The position numbers were made by a program, and so were the translations under genes. Under the pieces are notes generated by a model. That model worked only from the letters and a program-made list of their open reading frames with translations. It did not search any database and was not told where the DNA came from. From positions 1 to 11,616 of the forward strand of contig CAMQRG010000046.1 of the NCBI GenBank assembly GCA_947036475.1: a DNA stretch of 11,616 bases. Direction: 5' to 3'. Within the stretch, counting starts at the first letter, position 1, and every line of letters begins with the position of its first letter. Source of the stretch: an uncultured Clostridia bacterium. GTDB lineage: Bacteria > Bacillota > Clostridia > Lachnospirales > Anaerotignaceae. Of the stretch, positions 1 through 5,585 are shown in pieces.

Positions 1-45
1 ACACGTAAGGAGTCGTCGGCAGCGTCAGATGTGTATAAGAGACAG
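1..45 (+). other. Illumina Nextera adapter, read-1 side (artefact)
   Basis: This is not genomic DNA. ACAC (1-4) matches the end of the P5 arm, GTAAGGAG (5-12) matches a standard Nextera i5 index, TCGTCGGCAGCGTC (13-26) is the read-1 adapter, and AGATGTGTATAAGAGACAG (27-45) is the Tn5 mosaic end. Genomic sequence begins near base 46. Open frames that start in or run through this stretch are meaningless. Confidence 0.98.
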
Positions 46-90
46 TAATTCAACATATAATATTTTACCCGATGAACAGAAATAAGTCAA

Positions 91-121
91 TGAATATATT
101 TCAAAACCTGCGGAAAAAATA
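91..121 (+). promoter_or_regulatory. Candidate sigma-F/sigma-G promoter for gpr
   Basis: TGAATA at 91-96 is followed after 18 bases by AAAAATA at 115-121. The first box fits the forespore sigma-G/F -35 pattern well; the second keeps only the A and TA positions of the CATnnTA -10. Transcription would begin near 128, just ahead of the AGGAGG ribosome site at 133-138. In Bacillus subtilis gpr is transcribed by sigma-F and sigma-G, which is why I looked here. The -10 is weak and the leader would be very short. Confidence 0.35.
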
Positions 122-149
122 AGGGAAACAGCAGGAGGGCATTGAGAAT

Positions 150-1163
150 ATGGAACAAAAGAGAGAAACAGAACAGCAGCCCGCATTTTCTGTGCGGACT
201 GACCTTGCCATAGAGGCACGCGAAATGGCGGCGGAAAGCCAGCCCAAACAGGGAAACGAGCTGGACGGCGTGGACGTGGAAACGCGGGAGGAGGAGGATT
301 ACAGCCTGACCCATGTGCGTATTCTTTCCGAGGCGGGAAGCCAGCTGATGGGAAAGCCCATCGGCAACTATATTACTATCGAATCTGAAAAACTGAAGGA
401 GAATGATATAGAGTGCCATGAGGAAATGATACGCATTCTGGCGGAAAATATACGCGCGCTGGCAAAGCTGGAGGAGGGCGACAGCGTGCTTGTGGCAGGG
501 CTTGGCAACTGGAACATCACACCGGACGCGCTTGGGCCGAAGGTGGTTTCGCGTATCCTTGTCACCCGCCATTTGCAGGGCACGCTGCCGGAGGAAATTG
601 AGGAAACCGTCCGCCCTGTGGCAGCAGTCAGCCCCGGTGTTATGGGGATAACCGGCATTGAAACGGGCGAAATCATACGGGGGATTGTGGACAAGCTGCA
701 CCCTTCGCTCCTGATTGCGATAGATGCGCTGGCGGCGCGCCGTTCCAACCGTATCAACGCCGCGATACAGATGTCGGACACAGGTGTCGCACCCGGTGCA
801 GGCGTGGGCAACTGCCGCATGATGCTGGACGAGAGAAGTCTGGGGATTCCGGTGATTGCCATTGGCGTGCCTACGGTGGTAGATGCGGCAACGCTGGTAA
901 ACGATACTATGGACAGAATACTCGGGGAAATGATAGAACAGACGCAGGAAGGTTCGGATTTTTACCGTATGCTGCACAGTCTGGAGCAGGAAGAAAAATA
1001 TCAGATGATTGCGGATATTTTAGGACCGTATACGGGAAATATGTTTGTAACGCCTAAGGAGGTAGATGCGGTTGTCGACCGGCTGGCGAATATCATTGCC
1101 AACAGCATCAACATTGCCCTGCACCCGGGGATTACGATGGAAGACATTAACCGTTACAGCTGA
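150..1163 (+). CDS. gpr: GPR endopeptidase (germination protease, zymogen)
   Basis: This protease of MEROPS family A25 starts degradation of the small acid-soluble proteins that coat spore DNA, during germination. It is made as an inactive zymogen in the developing spore. The 337-residue product has the family's opening motif SVRTDLAIEA (14-23). By analogy with the B. megaterium enzyme, which is cut after TD in the same motif, self-cleavage would fall after Asp18. The two aspartates proposed as catalytic in B. megaterium (127 and 193) correspond to Asp126 in TPDALGP and Asp192 in IDALAARR. The GAGVGNCR region (216-223) is also typical. AGGAGGG lies 10 nt before the ATG. In many relatives spoIIP follows gpr; here yicC follows with its own promoter. 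The gene looks complete and intact and marks the organism as a spore former. Confidence 0.97.
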   Translation: MEQKRETEQQPAFSVRTDLAIEAREMAAESQPKQGNELDGVDVETREEEDYSLTHVRILSEAGSQLMGKPIGNYITIESEKLKENDIECHEEMIRILAENIRALAKLEEGDSVLVAGLGNWNITPDALGPKVVSRILVTRHLQGTLPEEIEETVRPVAAVSPGVMGITGIETGEIIRGIVDKLHPSLLIAIDALAARRSNRINAAIQMSDTGVAPGAGVGNCRMMLDERSLGIPVIAIGVPTVVDAATLVNDTMDRILGEMIEQTQEGSDFYRMLHSLEQEEKYQMIADILGPYTGNMFVTPKEVDAVVDRLANIIANSINIALHPGITMEDINRYS

Positions 1164-1173
1164 GTCAGCGCAA

Positions 1174-1190
1174 GCCCGCCGGCGGCGGGT
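1174..1190 (+). terminator. Weak GC-rich hairpin after gpr
   Basis: CCCGCC (1175-1180), loop GGC and GGCGGG (1184-1189) form a 6-bp stem, extended by a G-T pair, 11 nt after the gpr stop. The sequence after it is T-rich only in patches, so this is a poor intrinsic terminator at best. The rest of 1191-1269 shows nothing I can name. Confidence 0.3.
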
Positions 1191-1269
1191 ACATATTTGT
1201 CAGATTTTCTGAAAACAGGAGAAAGATTAGAAGAAAATTAAAAATAGTGGATACAATTTCCGGTTTTCC

Positions 1270-1298
1270 TTGCTATTTCAGCGTCCTTTCGTTATAAT
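1270..1298 (+). promoter_or_regulatory. Sigma-A promoter of the yicC-remA-gmk-rpoZ block
   Basis: TTGCTA (1270-1275), a 17-bp spacer and a perfect TATAAT (1293-1298) lie about 45 bp before the yicC start, with transcription expected near 1305. This is the only good vegetative promoter seen on the plus strand before rpoZ, so it probably drives all four genes. Confidence 0.75.
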
Positions 1299-1343
1299 AA
1301 GAAAACATTGCAATAAAGAAGGAACGTACAGGAAAGGGTCGTG

Positions 1344-2243
1344 ATGATGGACGCGAAAGTCAGGAGTATGACAGGCTATGGCAGAGGTGAATTTACCGCT
1401 GAGGACAGGAAGTTTACTGTGGAAATGCGGTCGGTAAACCATCGCTATAATGATATTACGGTGAAGCTGCCCCGTTTTCTGATCAGTCTGGAGGACAGGA
1501 TCAGGAAAAAAACGTCGGAAAATGTGTTCCGCGGAAAAACGGATATTTATATCAGCTTTGAAACGCTTTCTTCCGAGGACGTAGAGGTGAAGCTGGACGA
1601 AACTCTCGCGGCGGCATATGCAGAAAAGTTGAAGCATCTGCGGGATATACTGGGGCTTCCGCAGGCAGATGACGGCAGGATATTAGAATTAACGGCACGT
1701 TTTCCTGATGTAATTACAGTGGAAAAGGCGCAGAAAGAGGAAGAAGCCCTGTGGGAAATTCTCCTGCCTGCGCTGGAAGATGCGGTATCGCGTTTTCTGG
1801 CGATGCGGGAAACAGAAGGTGAAAACCTGAAACATGATATTTTGCAGAAGGGTGAAAAAATCCGCGAACTGGTTGCTGACGTGAAAGAGCGTGCGCCGCT
1901 GGTTGTGGAGGAATACCGCGAAAAGCTAAACAGACGACTGGAGGACATTCTTGGGAATGTGGAGGTTGACCCGCAGAGGGTTGCGCAGGAGGTTGCCGTA
2001 TTTGCGGACAGGGGCTGCATCGACGAGGAGATTACGAGGCTGGAAAGCCATTTGATTCAGCTGGACGGGATACTGCGGGAAGGCGGACAGGTCGGGCGGA
2101 AGCTGGATTTTCTTGTGCAGGAAATGAACAGGGAGTCAAATACGATTGCGTCCAAAGCGAACGACGTGCAGATTGTGCAGGCAACGATTGCGCTGAAAAG
2201 CGAGATTGAGAAGATACGGGAACAGGTCCAGAATCTGGAATAA
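1344..2243 (+). CDS. yicC: YicC/YloC-family endoribonuclease
   Basis: This belongs to the YicC/YloC family (B. subtilis YloC, E. coli YicC), reported to be an endoribonuclease acting on RNA in the cytoplasm; E. coli YicC affects the small RNA RyhB. The N-terminus carries the hallmark RSMTGYGRGE (residues 7-16). The C-terminal DUF1732 domain has the conserved run from RVAQEVAVFADRG through EEITRLESHL and GRKLDFLVQEMNRE to SKANDVQIVQ. At 299 residues it has normal family length. Three starts are possible within 6 nt (GTG 1341, ATG 1344, ATG 1347); AGGAAAGGG at 1330-1338 favours an ATG, and 1344 is chosen. In Bacillus the order yloC-remA-gmk-rpoZ is the same. Seventeen nt after the stop a hairpin-rich repeat separates it from remA. 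Confidence 0.96.
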   Translation: MMDAKVRSMTGYGRGEFTAEDRKFTVEMRSVNHRYNDITVKLPRFLISLEDRIRKKTSENVFRGKTDIYISFETLSSEDVEVKLDETLAAAYAEKLKHLRDILGLPQADDGRILELTARFPDVITVEKAQKEEEALWEILLPALEDAVSRFLAMRETEGENLKHDILQKGEKIRELVADVKERAPLVVEEYREKLNRRLEDILGNVEVDPQRVAQEVAVFADRGCIDEEITRLESHLIQLDGILREGGQVGRKLDFLVQEMNRESNTIASKANDVQIVQATIALKSEIEKIREQVQNLE

Positions 2244-2260
2244 GTGTGTAAAAAGACATG

Positions 2261-2455
2261 AAGACCTTGGGGCTCTGCCCCAATCTCCGCGAGGGACGCT
2301 GTCCCTCGACCCTTCTATCAGCCATGCGTTGCATGGCTGGGAAGTCAATATCAATGGTATATTTAAGACTTTCCAGCCGCATTCTGCGGCTGGCTGGACG
2401 GGTCAAGGGCAGAATGCCCTTGTGGGGGATTTGGGGGCAACGCCCCCAAGGTCTT
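2261..2455. repeat. Palindromic six-hairpin intergenic repeat element
   Basis: This 195-bp block fills the yicC-remA gap. It holds six successive perfect hairpins, each with a three-base loop: 2267-2283, 2290-2308, 2319-2339, 2374-2392, 2404-2422 and 2431-2449, with stems of 7 to 9 bp. The ends are inverted copies (AAGACCTTGGGG at 2261-2272 and its complement at 2444-2455). The whole left half, three hairpins plus linkers, aligns to the reverse complement of the right half, with the centre near 2350-2357. Stem sequences differ between halves but each stays paired. No target duplication was found. It resembles the short palindromic repeats scattered between genes in many Clostridia. It should be transcribed within the operon. 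Confidence 0.85.
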
Positions 2456-2469
2456 TACGGGGGGAAGGA

Positions 2470-2727
2470 ATGGAGAAGATACAGTTTATGAATATAGGCT
2501 ACGGCAATGTAGTTTCAGCGAACCGCGTTATCGCAATGGTCAGCCCTGACTCCGCTCCTGTCAAACGTATGATACAGGACGCAAAGGAAAAGGGCAGCCT
2601 GATTGACGCGACATATGGCAGAAAAACGCGCTGTGTGATTATTATGGATAATGGAGCGGTAGTGCTTTCGCCCAATGTGCCGGAAACGGTAGGCGGCAGG
2701 CTTTCCGCAGACCAGAAAGGAATGTAG
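2470..2727 (+). CDS. remA: RemA-family extracellular matrix regulatory protein
   Basis: RemA (YlzA) is a small DNA-binding protein which in B. subtilis activates the matrix operons eps and tapA and affects osmoprotectant genes; it assembles into ring-like oligomers. The 85-residue product matches almost throughout: the N-terminal INIGYGN-like stretch (FMNIGYGNVVSANR), then VSPDSAPVKRMI, LIDATYGRKTR, the VIIMDNG strand and VPETVGGRL. The ATG at 2470 is chosen because it aligns with the family N-terminus and follows a G-rich stretch (2459-2468). The frame stays open upstream through the hairpin element, so a longer call starting near 2206 would be wrong. Six nt separate its stop from gmk. RemA's targets in this organism cannot be read from the window. 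Confidence 0.95.
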   Translation: MEKIQFMNIGYGNVVSANRVIAMVSPDSAPVKRMIQDAKEKGSLIDATYGRKTRCVIIMDNGAVVLSPNVPETVGGRLSADQKGM

Positions 2728-2733
2728 GTTTTT

Positions 2734-3351
2734 ATGAAAGAACAGGGAATACTGCTGATAATTTCCGGACCTTCCGGCTCCGGAAAGGGGACGATTGTGG
2801 AGCGGCTCTGCGAAAACGAGGATTTTTCGCTCTCCATTTCCGCCACGACACGCCAGCCGAGGGATTATGAAAAAAACGGCGTGCATTATTTTTTCCATAC
2901 AAAAGAAGAATTTCTTAAAATGCGGGAGAATATGGAGCTGCTGGAATGGGCGGAATTCTGCGGAAATTTTTACGGCACGCCCAGAAAATATGTGGTAGAG
3001 AAGCTGATGGAAGGCCGGAACGTCATATTGGAGATTGAAGTGCAGGGTGCGCTTCAGGTTAAAAAAATATATCCCGACGGTGTTCTGGTGTTCCTGATTC
3101 CGCCAAATCTGGAGGAACTTGGCAAGCGGCTGACGAACCGCGGGACAGAGGAAAAAGAAGAAATCAACCGCAGGATACATCGCGCACTGGAAGAATTGGA
3201 ACTGGTGCAGGAATACGACTACGTGGTTGTAAATGATACGATAGAGCAGGCTGTGGCAGACGTGCAGGCGATTGTCCGCGCGGAACGCATGAAATGCAGC
3301 CGGAACAAAAATATTAAAAAAGTATTCAAAGGAGAGATGGAATCATGCTAA
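2734..3351 (+). CDS. gmk: Guanylate kinase
   Basis: The enzyme phosphorylates GMP to GDP with ATP, feeding GTP, dGTP and (p)ppGpp pools in the cytoplasm. The 205-residue product has the P-loop GPSGSGKGT (12-20), the GMP-binding segment SATTRQPRDYEKNGVHYFF (36-54), and YGTP (80-83) followed by the ILEIEVQGA strand with its conserved acidic residues. The lid and later helix appear in RLTNRGTEEKEEINRR. AAAGGA at 2716-2721 lies 12 nt before the ATG. The end overlaps the rpoZ start by 7 nt, suggesting translational coupling. The position between remA and rpoZ is the usual one in Firmicutes. Confidence 0.98.
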   Translation: MKEQGILLIISGPSGSGKGTIVERLCENEDFSLSISATTRQPRDYEKNGVHYFFHTKEEFLKMRENMELLEWAEFCGNFYGTPRKYVVEKLMEGRNVILEIEVQGALQVKKIYPDGVLVFLIPPNLEELGKRLTNRGTEEKEEINRRIHRALEELELVQEYDYVVVNDTIEQAVADVQAIVRAERMKCSRNKNIKKVFKGEMESC

Positions 3352-3692
3352 GACCTTCTTATACAGATTTGCTGGAAGTTTTCAACCGTGATACAGACGA
3401 TATCACGCTGGGCAGTCGGTATACAATCGTAATTGCCGCGGCAAAGCGTGCAAGACAGCTTGTGGACCATGCGGAGCCGCTGGTAGATGGCATAAAGGTG
3501 GATAAACCCGTTTCTGTGGCGGTAAATGAGCTGTATCAGGGCAAGATTAAGGTGCGGGAGGGCCATCCTGTCGAAATCTTCGCTGATGAAGAAGAAACTC
3601 TGGAGGAACAGGAGTCTGAAATGACCGATGGCATGGAAGATTTCGCAGAGGACGACAGTATGGAAGAATCTCTGCCGGAGGAAGAAGAATAA
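3345..3692 (+). CDS. rpoZ: DNA-directed RNA polymerase omega subunit, acidic tail
   Basis: Omega binds the beta-prime subunit and helps RNA polymerase assembly. The first ~80 residues are a standard omega fold: MLRPSYTDLLE, then the conserved SRYTIVIAAAKRARQL (24-39) and KPVSVAVNELYQGKI (54-68). Residues 81-115 form an extra tail with 20 Asp/Glu in 35 positions and no Lys or Arg; the whole protein is 115 residues against about 67 in B. subtilis. AAAGGAG (3328-3334) inside gmk is its ribosome site. In Bacillus coaBC and priA follow; here a terminator follows instead. Confidence 0.95.
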   Translation: MLRPSYTDLLEVFNRDTDDITLGSRYTIVIAAAKRARQLVDHAEPLVDGIKVDKPVSVAVNELYQGKIKVREGHPVEIFADEEETLEEQESEMTDGMEDFAEDDSMEESLPEEEE

Positions 3693-3722
3693 AACGCAAA
3701 AATGAAAGGCTGACAATAAAGG

Positions 3723-3767
3723 CGGCATGCCATAAGTAAATAATTTTCTTATGGCATGCCGTCTTTT
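3723..3767. terminator. Bidirectional intrinsic terminator between rpoZ and the GltS-like gene
   Basis: CGGCATGCCATAAG (3723-3736) pairs perfectly with its complement at 3748-3761, a 14-bp stem with an 11-nt loop. TCTTTT follows on the plus strand, and reading the minus strand CCTTTATT follows. It lies between convergent genes, so it probably ends both transcripts. Confidence 0.85.
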
Positions 3768-3791
3768 ACTTGTAAAAAACAGTAACGCTTC

Positions 3792-5315
3792 TTATTTCAT
3801 CCATTTCCCGTCAAAAATATCCTTTGCATCTCTGGTCAGCGGGAAAATATCATTCTTTTCTATGTATTTTACGTCAAATTTTCTGTTCAGCGCAGCGAAA
3901 TGTTTCAGGCCGAACGCAATGCGGTTCAGATAGGAATATACGCCAATCGCGCCTGTGGAGAAGTCATTTGCTTCGTTGCCGTAAATATCGCGCAGTTCCC
4001 GCAGGTCGGGGAACAGCTCGTCTTTTGTTGCACCGAATCTTTGCAGTTCCAGAGGAAGGTTCCCAGCCTCAAGCAGTTCTCCAATCTTTTTCGCACTCAT
4101 TGCCGCCGCCATAGAAGAACGGCAAAGCCCGACAGCTTTTACATACGGCGCGCCCAGGGCCAGAGCCTTATAAACCTGATCTTCCATTGTAAAGCCGCCC
4201 GTAACAGCGATATGGGGCAGTTTTATGCCTTCTTTTTCCAGCCGTGCCATGATTTCCGCCAGATAGCTTTCCATGGCCACCGTTGGCAGACACCATTCGT
4301 TCATCATCTTGCAGGGGCTGTAACCGGAACCGCCGCCCGCGCCGTCAAACATTACAAGGTCAACCTGTGCTTCGCTTGCAATCCGCAGAACGTGTTCCAA
4401 ATCAGCAGGGTCATAACCTGCCATTTTGAAGTATACATTTTTCAGACCCATTGCACGCAGTTCATTGATTCTGGGTACAAGGTAATTTTCGTCCCACATG
4501 GGCAAACGTCCATAGGAACGGAAATTTTCGCCAAATCCTGCATTGTACCGCTCCACAACCTTCGGGTCGGAAGGGTCGGGAATGACAAGGAGCCCCTGCT
4601 CCTGTGCTTTCAGCGCGGCTTCCAGCGTTGCAAGACGGTTGACGGGCTGTGTGCCTTTCGCGGACTGTCCGAATTTAAATTCAATTGCCTCCGCGCCGCA
4701 TTCCTTTATGGCATATTCCGGCACGCCGATACGGTCGTCATCTACGTTTACCTGCAATATAATCTGCCCATAGCCGCGGTAGTATTTGCGGAATGCGTCC
4801 AAAAATTCACCCAATTTCGGGCAGTGGACGACTTTTCCGTTTTCCAGCCGGAGCGCAGGGTCTTTCGTTACCGCGCCTTCGCCGATAACTGTCAGTACAC
4901 CGGCCATTGCCGCGCCGCCGAAATAATCCTGCCAGTTCAGCTTGATAAGCGCGGGCAGAACGATGGGCAGTTTCAGCTTTACAGGATTGATTGTACCGAT
5001 AACGGTTTCCAGATTCACGTCATGAATCGTTGCCTTATCAGAATCCGCCTCCGCGCCGACTGCGCCGAATACGCGCCCATTGATATTGAAATGGGAATAA
5101 TCAACAGGGTAAGTCTTTTCAGATGCGACCTGATTGTCGCCTGTTGTGGTAGGGTAAACTGCATCAGCACCACGCACAGCGGAGAGCCCGATTTCACACG
5201 TCCCTACGCAGTCCGCCGTACACATGGAGCACATGCCCGAAAACGTGCAGGAATGGGCGGGGTCGCGCAGTTTTGTCCGGTTAAACGCAGAGCCTAATAC
5301 TGGACTGAATGACAT
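3792..5315 (-). CDS. FMN-binding glutamate-synthase-family protein
   Basis: The 507-residue product resembles the central FMN domain (GltB2) of glutamate synthase, but it lacks the N-terminal glutaminase domain and the C-terminal beta-helix domain. Such stand-alone proteins are common in anaerobes and archaea; their exact reaction is mostly unproven. Visible FMN-barrel signatures are GEGAVTKDPALR (145-156), EFKFGQSAKGTQ (212-223), DGAGGGSG (324-331) and AVTGGF with GAPYVKAVG (370-396). The N-terminus carries five cysteines (23, 29, 32, 36, 40) in CTFSGMCSMCTADCVGTC, which suggests an iron-sulfur site. The cysteine motif that holds the 3Fe-4S cluster in true GltS (CHxNTCPVGIATQ region) is absent after GLCRSS. 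AGGGAGG is 8 nt before the ATG. It is monocistronic, with its own promoter and terminator. The family call is firm; the substrate is unknown. Confidence 0.9.
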   Translation of the reverse strand: MSFSPVLGSAFNRTKLRDPAHSCTFSGMCSMCTADCVGTCEIGLSAVRGADAVYPTTTGDNQVASEKTYPVDYSHFNINGRVFGAVGAEADSDKATIHDVNLETVIGTINPVKLKLPIVLPALIKLNWQDYFGGAAMAGVLTVIGEGAVTKDPALRLENGKVVHCPKLGEFLDAFRKYYRGYGQIILQVNVDDDRIGVPEYAIKECGAEAIEFKFGQSAKGTQPVNRLATLEAALKAQEQGLLVIPDPSDPKVVERYNAGFGENFRSYGRLPMWDENYLVPRINELRAMGLKNVYFKMAGYDPADLEHVLRIASEAQVDLVMFDGAGGGSGYSPCKMMNEWCLPTVAMESYLAEIMARLEKEGIKLPHIAVTGGFTMEDQVYKALALGAPYVKAVGLCRSSMAAAMSAKKIGELLEAGNLPLELQRFGATKDELFPDLRELRDIYGNEANDFSTGAIGVYSYLNRIAFGLKHFAALNRKFDVKYIEKNDIFPLTRDAKDIFDGKWMK

Positions 5316-5370
5316 ACATAAAACCTCCCTTTTTTACAATAAATGGAATTTACTGCTTGTTTTTATTGTA

Positions 5371-5398
5371 ATTATAGCATAATTTTTTTTGTTTGCAA
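5371..5398 (-). promoter_or_regulatory. Extended -10 sigma-A promoter of the GltS-like gene
   Basis: On the minus strand TTGCAA (5398-5393), a 16-bp A-rich spacer and TATAAT (5376-5371) preceded by TGC form a strong extended -10 promoter. The start would be near 5364, giving a leader of about 48 nt with no obvious structure. Confidence 0.75.
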
Positions 5399-5470
5399 GA
5401 GGTCTTTGCTCGGCTTTTTTACCGAATGTTGCAGCCTGTAAAGCCGATGGATTTGGTAGGGAAAGTGTTA

Positions 5471-5585
5471 GAGCCAGTTTAGTATCTCTCCGCATACGTT
5501 TTGCCGGCAGATTCTGCACTATCCTGCGCTGTTCCGCACAAAATCTTTCCATCAGCCTGTATACGTTCAGACACTAAACTGGCTC
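5471..5585. mobile_element. 115-bp MITE-like element with TTA target duplication
   Basis: GAGCCAGTTTAGT (5471-5483) and its exact complement (5573-5585) bound the element; the match extends to 17 bp with one mismatch. Both ends are flanked by TTA (5468-5470 and 5586-5588), as expected of a 3-bp target duplication. It carries no gene. Its size, ends and TNA-type target resemble elements moved in trans by an IS5-like transposase, but no parent element is visible here. Read on the minus strand it folds into a long hairpin with several G-U pairs. The right TTA is the stop codon of the RNase gene, so that protein is unchanged by the insertion. Confidence 0.75.

Noticed and set aside
87..977. A 296-codon minus-strand open frame opposite gpr
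   Set aside because: It is antisense to a well-conserved gene and its product resembles no family I know.
2261..2455. CRISPR array
   Set aside because: The repeated units are hairpins of differing sequence without constant repeats or spacers, and no cas genes are present.
2206..2469. In-frame N-terminal extension of remA through the hairpin element (173 codons in all)
   Set aside because: RemA-family proteins begin at the position of the ATG at 2470, and the extension is translated repeat DNA overlapping the end of yicC.
3900..5297. A 465-codon open frame on the plus strand
   Set aside because: It lies opposite the clearly recognisable GltS-like gene, has low-complexity Cys/Phe/Arg-rich composition and no recognisable motif.
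5334..5552. A 72-codon minus-strand open frame across the MITE-like element and the GltS-like promoter
   Set aside because: It begins inside the repeat element and runs through the promoter; it has no ribosome site or family resemblance.
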